Source: Methylocaldum sp002005105
GTDB taxonomy: Bacteria > Pseudomonadota > Gammaproteobacteria > Methylococcales > Methylococcaceae
Assembly (NCBI RefSeq): GCF_051027545.1
Contig: NZ_CP194902.1
Location: forward strand, 1,736,001-1,800,000
Length of the DNA stretch: 64,000 nucleotides
Direction of reading: 5' to 3'
The notes under the pieces were generated by a model. It was not told the origin of the DNA and ran no database searches. It saw nothing but the letters and a program-made list of their open reading frames with translations. Position 1 is the first letter of the stretch. Each line of letters starts with the position of its first letter. This document shows, piece by piece, positions 33,332 to 40,724 of this stretch. Position numbers and translations under genes: made by a program.

Positions 33332-34132
33332 TCAGGAAAAGGCAAACGCCAGCATGCTGATCGAACCCAGCTCGATACCTTCGGTAATGAATCGGAGGTC
33401 GTCTCCAGGCTGGCGCGCGCCCAAGACGTACAACAGCGGCAAATAATGATCCGGCGTCGGCACGGCGAGTAGAGCCTGGGGGGCAAGCCGCTCATAGTCG
33501 ATCAATGACGTATGGTCCCCATTGACGAGACAATCGTGCACGCGTTCGTCGAAACGCAGCGCCCAATCGTGGGCGGGCGCGTCATGGTCCCAGTTCACCA
33601 TTCGCAGATTGTGCACGGTATTGCCGCTGCCCATGATCAGCACGCCTTCATCGCGCAATGCCGCCAATTTCTGGCCGAGCTGAAAATGAAACAGGGGCGG
33701 CTTGCTCGCATCGATGCTCAACTGCACGATGGGAATTTTCGCCTGCGGAAAGACATGCGCGAGCACCGACCAGGTGCCGTGATCCAGCCCCCAGTTCCGA
33801 TCGAGTGCGACGGCGAGCGGCGACAACAATTCCGCCACGCGTTGTGCCAGCTCGGGAGAGCCAGGCGCGGCGTATTCCACTTCGTACAAGGCCTGCGGAA
33901 AGCCGCCGAAATCGTGGATCGTGCGCGGCGCGGCCATCGCGGTGACGGCGGTGCCATGGATATACCAGTGCGCCGAAATGCAGAGCACGGCTGCCGGCGG
34001 GTGTTGCAGCAACCGCCTTCCGAATGATGCCCAGGCGTCGGTATGCCGATTGTGCTGCAGCGTGTTCATCGGGCTGCCGTGGCCGAAAAATACGGCGGGT
34101 TGTCGATAGCTGGTCGCAGGTACGGAGTTCAT
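33332..34132 (-). CDS. DODA-type (YgiD-like) extradiol ring-opening dioxygenase
   Basis: 266 residues with the LigB-superfamily pattern: AVFFGHGSPMNTL (His ligand), VLCISAHWYIHGT (His ligand), DRNWGLDHGTWSVLAHVFPQAKIPIVQLSID and LIMGSGNTVHNLRM. It is the length of YgiD/DODA proteins, zinc or iron dioxygenases that open catechol rings such as DOPA. The cellular substrate is unknown. It is on the same strand as the cassettes. Confidence 0.9.
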   Translation of the reverse strand: MNSVPATSYRQPAVFFGHGSPMNTLQHNRHTDAWASFGRRLLQHPPAAVLCISAHWYIHGTAVTAMAAPRTIHDFGGFPQALYEVEYAAPGSPELAQRVAELLSPLAVALDRNWGLDHGTWSVLAHVFPQAKIPIVQLSIDASKPPLFHFQLGQKLAALRDEGVLIMGSGNTVHNLRMVNWDHDAPAHDWALRFDERVHDCLVNGDHTSLIDYERLAPQALLAVPTPDHYLPLLYVLGARQPGDDLRFITEGIELGSISMLAFAFS

Positions 34133-34423
34133 GGGCAGACTCGCGGGAAATTTGGCGGTAGATCGGCGTCCGGCATTTTCGCGTCTCCCTTAGACCAATG
34201 TATCGGAACAGGAGCTTCAATAGACTTGATCGCCCATGGCCGATGAAAAACCTCTTGGGCAGGGTTGTGGTCGATGGTGGATATGGCGCTATCGGCTCTG
34301 TGAACGGACAAAGACCATTGACCGAACTCGCGCAGGGGGGGCGTTACGGTTAAGCTAATGCGCCCCTGCGCGGGCTCATCGATTATTTATGATTTTAATT
34401 TGCGGGTTAAACGTTTTATAAAA
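34133..34423. other. upstream region with a strong hairpin and a partial palindromic element
   Basis: No gene is supported. GCGCAGGGG...GCGTTACGGTTAAGCTAATGCGCCCCTGCGC forms an imperfect hairpin at 34330-34371. Bases 34376-34410 (GATTATTTATGATTTTAATTTGCGGGTTAAACG) match the right half of the element found at 40537 and 37580, so this is a fourth, partial copy. ACGTTTTATAAAACGT at 34411-34426 is a perfect 16-base palindrome. Confidence 0.55.
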
Positions 34424-34550
34424 CGTCAACGTGTTAGCTAATGGGCTCGACGGGGAAAATCCTTCAAAAACCCAAAGCTGCAAATAAGAACAACTCTCCA
34501 AACGGCTCTCGTCAGGCTCGTTACCTTGGGTTCCCGGTTAAAGCGTTAAT
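34424..34550 (-). repeat. attC-like site of the L7/L12-like cassette
   Basis: Left core CGTCAAC (34424) and right core GTTAATT (34544), which overlaps the gene stop. The region between is AT-richer and only loosely palindromic, so the call is moderate. Confidence 0.5.
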
Positions 34551-34983
34551 TCTTGGTAACCAGGTATCCTCCAACGGCTATCAAGCCTACTGCGACGATT
34601 GCCCATAGTATCCTTGCGACAGGATTCCTCCCCTTAGCTGCGGCTGCCTTAAACTGTTGATGAACCGATGGGTTTTTTGCCAAGTAGTCTTCTATTGCTT
34701 CCTTCGCGTCCTTCAAGCCAATTTTGTTATGTTCCAGGTAATGTCTAATGGCATCTATCAGTTGACCATTTTGCAATGCCACAAGCGCATTGATTGGCAT
34801 ACTCGAGTGCGGTGAAGATGATGAAGACCGGCCATCATGCTTGAGTTCTCTTTCAACCAATTCCTTGGCATGTTTCAAATCCAGGCCGGTATCTTCCCGA
34901 ACGATCTTAATGGCTTCGATGATGTTTCCGTTTTTCGCCGCCGCCATAGCTGACGGCGATATTTTTTGTTCAGATACATTCAC
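34546..34983 (-). CDS. cassette protein with two ribosomal L7/L12 C-terminal-like domains and a membrane anchor
   Basis: 145 residues. Two repeats resemble the L7/L12 C-terminal fold: NIIEAIKIVREDTGLDLKHAKELVE (about 20-45) and LIDAIRHYLEHNKIGLKDAKEAIEDYL (about 75-100). They are joined by a Ser-rich linker. A single membrane helix (ARILWAIVAVGLIAVGGYLV) ends the protein. Such domains bind GTPases or nucleases in other settings; here the role is unknown. Codon use is AT-richer than in the flanking genes. Confidence 0.75.
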   Translation of the reverse strand: MNVSEQKISPSAMAAAKNGNIIEAIKIVREDTGLDLKHAKELVERELKHDGRSSSSSPHSSMPINALVALQNGQLIDAIRHYLEHNKIGLKDAKEAIEDYLAKNPSVHQQFKAAAAKGRNPVARILWAIVAVGLIAVGGYLVTKN

Positions 34984-35005
34984 TTGACTGGACTCCGATT
35001 ATGTC

Positions 35006-35058
35006 CTCTAACATGCCCGAGTTCAGGGTCGCTTGGGAGCGGGCAAAGCCCGTTGGAA
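35006..35058 (-). repeat. attC site of the GrpB-family cassette
   Basis: CTCTAAC at 35006 and GTTGGAA at 35052 with GGGAGCGGGC/GCCCGTT pairing in between. It is short; an ~80-base spacer separates it from the gene end. Confidence 0.5.
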
Positions 35059-35139
35059 GGCATCTAACTCGAATGAATAAGCTTAGATTATGTTTCGCTT
35101 CGCTCTCGCAATCCAAGCTTAAATACGTCGCTATGGTTT

Positions 35140-35730
35140 TCATGGTGAACGCTGTGCCCGAGCGAGTATGTCATGAATGACCTCTGTTTTTGCGTCCGCA
35201 TAGTCCTGGATGTCTTTCCAGATTCGTGCTGCCAATTGACGCTTGGTCTCCTCGTAGAGTTTCCGGTCGTCATCATGTGTCCGGAGCCAATCCCGGAATG
35301 CCAGCATCCGATCGATTTCAGGGCATCCGACAGTGAACACGTGAAGATTACCGTCAGGCTCCGGGGCTTTTAGCATTCGGTGTTGAAACCAATCGGGCTC
35401 GCGAATGCGCATCACAAAGCCGAGCGACTCAAGCGGAGCGACATAGGACGATTCATCCGCGGAATCGGACACTGCGAGGACCATGTCGATGAGCGGTTTC
35501 GCTGATAATCCCGGAACCGATGTGGAACCGACGTGCTCAAGCAGCAGCACCTTCTCGGATAGGGCGTCACGAATTCTGCTGGCTTGCAACGCAAACTGTT
35601 TCGGCCAATAGTGATCGTAGGGTGCCAGATAGACGGTGCTATTCAGAGGCTTGCGTTCGCCGACCGTTACCGCAAGAAGATATTCGTTGCTCGTGCCCGC
35701 CTGAGCTTTTGAATCGTCAGAAAGCGGCAT
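35140..35730 (-). CDS. GrpB family protein (UPF0157)
   Basis: 196 residues: VYLAPYDHYWPKQFALQASRIRDAL, LLEHVGSTSVPGLSAKPLIDMVLAVSD (nucleotidyltransferase-like GS...D.D pattern), LHVFTVGCPEIDRMLAFRDWLRTH, Y. GrpB proteins belong to the nucleotidyltransferase superfamily and are frequent cargo of integrons. Substrate unknown. Confidence 0.92.
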   Translation of the reverse strand: MPLSDDSKAQAGTSNEYLLAVTVGERKPLNSTVYLAPYDHYWPKQFALQASRIRDALSEKVLLLEHVGSTSVPGLSAKPLIDMVLAVSDSADESSYVAPLESLGFVMRIREPDWFQHRMLKAPEPDGNLHVFTVGCPEIDRMLAFRDWLRTHDDDRKLYEETKRQLAARIWKDIQDYADAKTEVIHDILARAQRSP

Positions 35731-35754
35731 TCTCGTTTTCTCCGTATGACGCTA

Positions 35755-35853
35755 AGTACATTCAGGGAAGTCTTGCGGCATAGACAACCTGCAGGACAAC
35801 CCCGCCAATCAAGCCAATCTGTCGAGATTCCGCAAATATTTGCGGAATGTACT
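35755..35853. repeat. 99-bp MITE derived from the IS630 element
   Basis: Begins AGTACATTCAGGGAAG...TTGCGGC and ends TTGCGGAATGTACT, flanked by TA (35753-35754, 35854-35855). The ends match the IS630 element at 28441-29549, so that transposase could move it. Like the IS630 copy it lies in the left TA junction of a GAGC-type repeat. Confidence 0.88.
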
Positions 35854-35855
35854 TA

Positions 35856-36208
35856 GAGCATTTTCATACCTACTGTACGGGCATTCGCGCGTAGGTCGGG
35901 AATCCCTTCCCAATCGCAAACGGCGTCTTCGGGAAGGGCGTGGCCGGCGCTCCCGGCCAGGCCGTTTGCGATTGGAAGGGTCATCCCAGCGCTCCTGGGA
36001 TGACCGTTTGCGATTGGAGCGCCGAAGCCGCCCTTCCCGACGGTGCCGTTGGGCCAACGGGTTCGTCGGCAAAGGATTGCCGACCTACAACCGTGCCGCC
36101 CTGTAGGTCGGGAATCCTTTCCCGACGCCACCTGCCAACCGAGCGTCTTCGTCGGCAAAGGATTGCCGACCTACGAAAGCTTGAATCAATTTACCGTCGC
36201 CGAAGGCG
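35856..36208. repeat. TA-flanked palindromic repeat, long copy truncated on the right
   Basis: Starts GAGCATTTTCATACCTACTG as in the integrase copy at 59668. It contains many units CCCAATCGCAAACGG and GTAGGTCGGCAATCC in both orientations. The similarity to 59668-59900 stops near GCCGAAGGCGC (36208), where the right half of an attC begins. The right terminal repeat is missing. Confidence 0.85.
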
Positions 36209-36249
36209 CATCGCTTGTGGCCGTCCGTGTTGACGGTGTTGATAGGCAA
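36209..36249 (-). repeat. right half of an attC site, left half lost
   Basis: GTGGCCGTCCGTGTTGACGGTGTTGATAGGC matches the right arm of attC sites such as the one ending at 43844. The left arm is replaced by repeat sequence; GCTAA at 35751, next to the MITE, may be the remains of the left core. Confidence 0.6.
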
Positions 36250-36251
36250 GC

Positions 36252-36686
36252 TCACTCCTGTTCTTGAAACCATGCTTCCAGACCGCTCCAACGGTGGGTG
36301 CCCAGGTAACGGGTTCTACAAGTCGTTCGATAATAGTTGCCGCCATCTGCTCCGAGAGAACATCTGAGATCCAACGGTGCGGGCTTGGTGTAGTGGCGAG
36401 CGATCAAAACGACGATCTTGTCGGCGCCGCAGCGCTCGATCCAAGCGTCTCCATGGACCTTATCATCCTGAGCCGAGCGGGTGAGCGAATAGGTGGATTT
36501 GCCGTAATCGACAATAAGCGATCCCGCATAGGCGGATCCCGTAAGAGGGTCCTTCCCGACGATTTCGTAGGAACCACCGAGACCGGCAGGAAACTCCGGA
36601 TCGATTGTTGTATCGCGTTCACAAAAGTCCGCGGCGTAGAAGCTCGCCGGCGATCCGAGGAGACAGAGCGCAAGCAATCTCTTCAT
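36252..36686 (-). CDS. secreted cassette protein of unknown function
   Basis: 144 residues with a signal peptide (MKRLLALCLLGSPASFYA) and four to five cysteines in the mature part, likely periplasmic disulphides. SYEIVGKDPLTGSAYAGSLIVDYGKSTYSL suggests a small beta-rich protein. No family recognised. Confidence 0.75.
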   Translation of the reverse strand: MKRLLALCLLGSPASFYAADFCERDTTIDPEFPAGLGGSYEIVGKDPLTGSAYAGSLIVDYGKSTYSLTRSAQDDKVHGDAWIERCGADKIVVLIARHYTKPAPLDLRCSLGADGGNYYRTTCRTRYLGTHRWSGLEAWFQEQE

Positions 36687-36691
36687 GGCAG

Positions 36692-36796
36692 ACTTAAAGA
36701 ATTACTCATCCGACCACAAAAGCGGCCGTCCAAACAGTGACTCGTAACACCGAAACCACGCGGCTTTTGCCGGGCAGCTGGGACCGGAAGTTGGAT
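36692..36796 (-). repeat. probable attC site, degenerate left core
   Basis: Right core GTTGGAT at 36790 is good and overlaps the gene stop. The left core (ACTTAAA at 36692) is weak. CACAAAAGCGGCCG pairs with CGGCTTTTGCCG. Confidence 0.45.
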
Positions 36797-37554
36797 TACC
36801 TCGTCTGCGAAAATACAAATTGTTTGGATTTCTGATTGAAGACGTAAAAAGCAAAATCACTGTCTTTTCTGTCACAACTAAGGGTTATTTGTTCTACCTT
36901 AGATTTATAGCTCCCGACATTCATGTATATAGGCGTCATGATGAACCCGAATGAACAGTCGTGGTCTTGCGGATTAAACTCCTGAGTTACGGTTCGGGTG
37001 TGCTTGTCTATCACTTTGATCGTTTTGAAAATCACGCCGGACTCGGTACCTTCATAAACACCAATGAATGCGTGATTCTTGGTTTGCCCCCAAAATGGGA
37101 TTTCTATATTGCCTTTCGTCAATCCCGCGCCGGTCTTGTCATCCAAAATAGTGTTTCGGTGCAGGCTCACATCGTAGCTCTTTCCGCCACTGACCCATGT
37201 TCCCTGAGCACCAGTCTCATCTGCGCTCAGCTTGAATTGGCAAGATGATGTGTCAAATCCAGATCGGGAACCTTGAACAATAATGCGATCAAATTCAGTC
37301 TCGTCATGAATTTCGCAAAGCTCAATAGTGCCTGAGCTACCGCGTTTGCCGTAGATCGGAATCGGAATAATGTTCTTGTCATAGTAGTAGCTCCCGTGGA
37401 AGGCTAGGCCACTGCCAAAGTCGTATTCCTGAAGTGAAAAATGGATGGGGTACGTACCAATTTTGCCGATGTAATTAGTGACCTGATACCACCCCGCTAC
37501 CGCATTCCTACCGAAAAGTAGCAGCAATATCCCAAAAAAGGCGACTTTCCTCAT
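36796..37554 (-). CDS. secreted cassette protein of unknown function
   Basis: 252 residues from the ATG at 37554, which gives a typical signal peptide (MRKVAFFGILLLLFGRNAVA). The frame continues 17 codons upstream into the palindromic element, which seems fortuitous. The mature part is rich in aromatic and Gly residues (IHFSLQEYDFGSGLAFHGSYYYDKNI) and resembles beta-sandwich lipocalin-like proteins only loosely. Its base composition is clearly AT-richer than the neighbours, a sign of foreign origin. Confidence 0.75.
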   Translation of the reverse strand: MRKVAFFGILLLLFGRNAVAGWYQVTNYIGKIGTYPIHFSLQEYDFGSGLAFHGSYYYDKNIIPIPIYGKRGSSGTIELCEIHDETEFDRIIVQGSRSGFDTSSCQFKLSADETGAQGTWVSGGKSYDVSLHRNTILDDKTGAGLTKGNIEIPFWGQTKNHAFIGVYEGTESGVIFKTIKVIDKHTRTVTQEFNPQDHDCSFGFIMTPIYMNVGSYKSKVEQITLSCDRKDSDFAFYVFNQKSKQFVFSQTR

Positions 37555-37579
37555 ACACGATCTCGAAGTGTAACGAGGG

Positions 37580-37813
37580 TATAGAAAAACCCTATTTTCG
37601 AGCATTTTATTAACCCGGCTTATAAATATAGGCCGGGTTAATCCGGGGCAGGGATGCCCCGGCGCGGCGACAAGCCGCGTGAGCCCAGGCCGGGCGTGTA
37701 CCGGCCTGGGCGGCGGCCCGAAATACCAGGAGGGTATTTACGGGCCTGATTAATAGTGTCTATAACTCGTTGATTATTCATGGACTGAATTTTCGAGTTG
37801 AGCGTTTTTCTAC
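37580..37813. repeat. attC-associated palindromic element, copy carrying a five-hairpin insert
   Basis: Outer parts TATAGAAAAACCCTATTTTCG (37580) and GAGTTGAGCGTTTTTCTACA (ending 37814) match the copies at 40537 and 43161. Between 37609 and 37754 lies an unrelated 145-bp insert with ATTAA/TTAAT ends. The element abuts the left core of the SRPBCC cassette attC and ends 26 bases before the start codon of the next gene. Confidence 0.8.
37609..37753. ncRNA. array of five consecutive hairpins, candidate structured RNA or mobile hairpin element
   Basis: Hairpins: AACCCGGC/GCCGGGTT (37612-37639), CCGGGGCA/TGCCCCGG (37643-37662), CGCGGC/GCCGCG (37663-37679), GCCCAGGCCGG/CCGGCCTGGGC (37683-37711, 11 perfect pairs) and GGCCCGAAATACC/GGTATTT-A-CGGGCC (37715-37746, loop AGGAG). 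Almost every base is in a stem. No protein frame is supported. It could be a folded RNA or a hairpin substrate of a single-strand transposase; I recognise no known family. Confidence 0.5.
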
Positions 37814-37815
37814 AG

Positions 37816-37895
37816 CATCAACGTTCGCGTTAACCCGCGAGCAAAAGGGGCGGGAGGCGGCCCCTTTTGCGAGTCGGTGTCGAAACGGGTTGTCG
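37816..37895 (-). repeat. attC site of the SRPBCC cassette
   Basis: CATCAAC at 37816 and GTTGTCG at 37889. The arms GCAAAAGGGGC and GCCCCTTTTGC form a strong stem. Confidence 0.7.
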
Positions 37896-37918
37896 GCGGC
37901 GATTGGCGCCGCGAGAAA

Positions 37919-38326
37919 CTACCTGCTTGCCTCAACATGGTGAGTGAAGTTGTTAAGAATGGCTTGCCACCCTTCGCGCTGTTGTTCGATAGAATGAGTT
38001 GGCTCGCTATCGAAGGTTACGCGTACTTTAATGCCTTTCGGACTATCAGCGAACTCTACCTGCGCTGCGCGATCGCCGAAGGAATACTCGATCAATTTGT
38101 GCTTCACGATATTCGTATAAGTGCCAGCGAAATCAAACCCCATGCTGCCGTCTTTTGCCTCCATTCGTGAGGAGAAGGTACCGCCAACGCGTAAATCGAC
38201 CGTGGCAGCGGTTGTGTGCCAATCATCGGATGCAGCATTCCACTGTTTGATGTCCTCGGGTGTCGTATATGCACGCCAGACTTCCTCGATGGGTGCAGCT
38301 ACGGTGGTTTCAACGGTAATTTTCAT
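37919..38326 (-). CDS. SRPBCC/AHSA1-like protein
   Basis: 135 residues: VETTVAAPIEEVWRAYTTPEDIKQWNAASDDWHTT, VGGTFSSRMEAKDGSMGFDFAGTYTNI and a C-terminal helix GWQAILNNFTHHVEA. This is the START-like ligand-binding fold of the AHSA1/YdhR group, common in integron cassettes. Ligand unknown. Confidence 0.92.
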   Translation of the reverse strand: MKITVETTVAAPIEEVWRAYTTPEDIKQWNAASDDWHTTAATVDLRVGGTFSSRMEAKDGSMGFDFAGTYTNIVKHKLIEYSFGDRAAQVEFADSPKGIKVRVTFDSEPTHSIEQQREGWQAILNNFTHHVEASR

Positions 38327-38348
38327 GGCGTGTCTCCTTTTTGATTGC

Positions 38349-38386
38349 AGCTAACGCCCAAGCGCAGCCGACGGGCCTTGTTGGGC
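38349..38386 (-). repeat. very short attC-like site
   Basis: AGCTAAC (38349) and GTTGGGC (38380) with only 24 bases between, about 38 bp in all. CGCCCAA pairs with TTGGGCG. It is shorter than any usual attC and may be a deletion derivative. Confidence 0.55.
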
Positions 38387-38402
38387 GGCATTATCTCGAT
38401 AC

Positions 38403-39050
38403 TCAGGTTTTTCTTAGGACAACGTGAGTTGCTTTGTCGGTAGCCACACGCTCCACGCATCGATAGCCGAGCGAGCGCATGTTGATGCCGGAGAACAAGT
38501 TCTCCCCTGAACCTAGCAGAACAGGCGCAAAAGCAAGATGGAGTTCGTCGACTAGACCCGCGCGCAAATACTGTTGAACCGTTGCCACTCCACCGCCAAG
38601 GCGCACATCCATACCACCTGCCGCCGCTCTGGCGCGCTCTAGGGCCGCGTGGATTCCTTCCGTGACGAAATGAAATGTCGTGTCGCCTGCCATCGCGATG
38701 GGCGCGCGTGCATGATGCGTCAGCACAAAGACCGGTGTGTGAAACGGAGGGTTCTCACCCCACCAGCCTTTCCAGTGCTCGTCTGGCCAAGGGCCGCGAA
38801 CCGGGCCAAACATATTGCGGCCCAAAATCCACGCTCCGATGTTTTGGATGCCGCGCGCCGCAAAATCGTTGTCTATTCCGGTTGTGCCCGTTTCTTTGCC
38901 GTACAGCAGTTGCTGAAACGTTGCGGTCGGGAAAAACCACTCGTGTACATCCAGACCCCCGATACCATTCGGATCTTCGAGGCTCTGTTCGGGCCCGGCG
39001 GCGAATCCATCAAGGGAAAGACTGAAACACAGCACGCGTACCTTACTCAT
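38403..39050 (-). CDS. dihydrofolate reductase/RibD-C-like family protein
   Basis: 215 residues: LCFSLSLDGFAAGPEQSLEDPNG, GAWILGRNMFGPVRGPW, VFVLTHHARAP, FVTEGIHAALERARAAAGGMDVRLGGGVATVQQYLRAGLVDELHLAFAPVLLGSGENLF. This is the RibD C-terminal domain (YyaP/YwjB-like) family, NADPH-dependent reductases of unknown substrate. It is not a trimethoprim-resistance DHFR. GGAGATCA precedes the start. Confidence 0.92.
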   Translation of the reverse strand: MSKVRVLCFSLSLDGFAAGPEQSLEDPNGIGGLDVHEWFFPTATFQQLLYGKETGTTGIDNDFAARGIQNIGAWILGRNMFGPVRGPWPDEHWKGWWGENPPFHTPVFVLTHHARAPIAMAGDTTFHFVTEGIHAALERARAAAGGMDVRLGGGVATVQQYLRAGLVDELHLAFAPVLLGSGENLFSGINMRSLGYRCVERVATDKATHVVLRKT

Positions 39051-39140
39051 CGTGATCTCCTAAGCGAGCGAAATGCTCTTTACGTAGTCGAACGGTGCTG
39101 TCCAATTTCGACACGGCCGTTTAACCATGGCTTCGATGAC

Positions 39141-39219
39141 GCCCAACGTTTGAGCCGAGGGGCCAAGTGCCATGCAGGTGGAGATCGGCTCTGGCGAAGG
39201 GTAAGGCCACGCGTTCGGG
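39141..39219 (-). repeat. attC site
   Basis: GCCCAAC at 39141 and GTTCGGG at 39213; the arms GAGCCGAGGGGCCAAG and CTCTGGCG pair partially. Confidence 0.6.
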
Positions 39220-39267
39220 CGAAAGCAGCCTTGACGTGAGACGAGCAGTCCACCGCCGCGCGAGCGC

Positions 39268-39600
39268 CTAGCTTCTCTTGCCCTTGATGCCAATGCAGTT
39301 GCCCCAGGGGGCTCGGACTTGGCATATGACGAGACCATTCTCTATGTTCAGCGGCCCGCGGTAGAGCGTGGCTCCGAGATCCTGGAGTGCGGCCAACGCT
39401 GCGTTGAACTCTGGCACTTGCCAGTAGGCGACGGTACCCGCCGGACCAGAGGAGACCTTCTCGTCGGAGGGCACGAACTCCAACTGAACATCGCCGACAC
39501 GAACCGCTTGGAGTCCTGAGATGGAGTGAACCTGATCCGCTTCGGGGAACGCCCGCTGATACCAGGTACGAGCCTCTGACGGTACAGGCACGTGAATCAT
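39268..39600 (-). CDS. VOC/glyoxalase-like protein
   Basis: 110 residues with the two beta-alpha-beta units of the vicinal-oxygen-chelate fold: EARTWYQRAFPEADQV, VQLEFVPSDEKVSSGPAGTVAYWQV, FNAALAALQDLGATLYRGP, RAPWGNCIGIKG. It is close to the bleomycin-resistance/glyoxalase type. Ligand unknown. Confidence 0.88.
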   Translation of the reverse strand: MIHVPVPSEARTWYQRAFPEADQVHSISGLQAVRVGDVQLEFVPSDEKVSSGPAGTVAYWQVPEFNAALAALQDLGATLYRGPLNIENGLVICQVRAPWGNCIGIKGKRS

Positions 39601-39636
39601 GAGTGCGACGAGTCAGTGCATAGTCCTGCTTGCGTG

Positions 39637-39717
39637 GCCTAATGCTGTGCATCACCGGCAGCAAAAGGCAGAGCGATGTGGCGCCTTTTGCTGTCCGAGT
39701 GCATGCGATTGTTAGGC
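39637..39717 (-). repeat. attC site of the beta-lactamase cassette
   Basis: GCCTAAT at 39637 and GTTAGGC at 39711. GGCAGCAAAAGG pairs with CCTTTTGCTGTCC, the long-stem type also seen at 43758 and 53633. Confidence 0.88.
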
Positions 39718-39730
39718 ATCTGTTTTGTCG

Positions 39731-40513
39731 TCACAGTATCCCCAACGCTTTAAGGCTCGCTTTACCCAGTTCTACACGTTTCTTGGCATCGGTTGCTTGC
39801 TGAATATCCATATTCAATGCAAACGCATATACACGATCGCCTTTTTGTACCCACCCGATCCACCAGCCAATACCTCGGTTAGGAGCGTTTTCCCAACCCG
39901 TTTTACCATATAGCGCCCAATTTTCTCCCCGCTCCATTAGAACGATTTCGCGAACGCTTTTCTGAACCGACCGGGGGAACGGCAATGCCCCCTGAGCCAA
40001 CTTGGCAAGAAAACGAGTTTGCTCCACAGCACTGATTTTGAGTGGGCCATTCAGCCAAAAGGTATCGATGGAAGTACCTATTTCTCCATTTCCGAAATCA
40101 AGCCGCGAAAGATTCTCGCTCATGCGCGTTAAGCCGATACGTCGGGCCAAACTCTGGTAGATCGGGACATTGGACAGGGTAATCGCATCGCGCAATCCCA
40201 TATCCTTCTCCCAGGTTTTGAACGGCTGTGGGTGACCACCGTAAGGCAGGACTTCGTCAACACTCTCTACCGCGCCAACTGAGAGTCCGATCAGCGAGTG
40301 GGGAACCTTGAACGTTGAGGCTGGAACAAAACGTGTTTCAGCGCGAGCTTTGCCGTAGCCAATTAATCGTTGCGCGGTGACATCATAGAGAACGAACGTG
40401 CCGTTCACGCCGGAGCCTTTAAATATGGCAGCTACTTTGTCGCTTTCTTCCCAACCAACGGCATAGGCTCGAAATGTAAACAGTACAAATACCACAGCGA
40501 GTAGCTGCTTCAT
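39731..40513 (-). CDS. blaOXA: class D (OXA-type) beta-lactamase
   Basis: 260 residues from the ATG at 40513 with a signal peptide (MKQLLAVVFVLFTFRAYA). All class D motifs are present: STFK (S66, K69), SNV (114-116), FGN (140-142, with Phe where many have Tyr), FWL with W153, and KTG (204-206). It should be a periplasmic serine beta-lactamase; the spectrum cannot be judged. The gene is a cassette with its own attC. The reading frame stays open through the palindromic element upstream, giving a possible N-terminal extension that I consider unlikely. Confidence 0.95.
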   Translation of the reverse strand: MKQLLAVVFVLFTFRAYAVGWEESDKVAAIFKGSGVNGTFVLYDVTAQRLIGYGKARAETRFVPASTFKVPHSLIGLSVGAVESVDEVLPYGGHPQPFKTWEKDMGLRDAITLSNVPIYQSLARRIGLTRMSENLSRLDFGNGEIGTSIDTFWLNGPLKISAVEQTRFLAKLAQGALPFPRSVQKSVREIVLMERGENWALYGKTGWENAPNRGIGWWIGWVQKGDRVYAFALNMDIQQATDAKKRVELGKASLKALGIL

Positions 40514-40536
40514 AATTTCCTTCTGCCTATCGAGGC

Positions 40537-40624
40537 TGTGGAAAACCCTTTTTTCGCGCATTCTAGGGTCTGTAACTCGTTGATTGTTCATGGACTGAAT
40601 TTTCGAGTTGAGCGTTTTTCTACA
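40537..40624. repeat. attC-associated palindromic element, upstream of blaOXA
   Basis: 88 bp from TGTGGAAAACCC to GTTTTTCTACA, bordered by CGAGGC on the left and CCCTCG on the right, which extend the inverted ends. It lies between the blaOXA start (24 bases away) and the attC of the next cassette. An open frame on the - strand (ATG at 40591) runs in phase into blaOXA. Confidence 0.85.
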
Positions 40625-40703
40625 CCCTCGACGTTTGAGTTCACCCGCTCGCGGAAGCGGGCGAAGCCCGCTGTAGCGAATCGGGTGCAACGAAGGGTCG
40701 GGC
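40625..40703 (-). repeat. attC site of the GFA cassette, degenerate ends
   Basis: CTCGAC G at the left abuts the palindromic element, and GTCGGGC at 40697 stands at the right. CCCGCTCGCGGAAGCGGGC is a strong inner hairpin. Neither core fits the consensus fully. Confidence 0.5.
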
Positions 40704-40724
40704 GGCATGCGGGCGCCTTGGTTC

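Noticed and set aside
35856..36208. Closely spaced palindromic repeats considered as a CRISPR array
   Set aside because: Units are in both orientations, spacings are irregular and no cas genes are present. They are parts of a TA-flanked repeat.
36796..37605. Start of the secreted protein at 37605
   Set aside because: That start lies inside the palindromic element and would bury the signal peptide. The ATG at 37554 is preferred.
38403..39050. Trimethoprim-resistance dihydrofolate reductase cassette
   Set aside because: The sequence is of the RibD C-terminal type and lacks dfrA or dfrB motifs.
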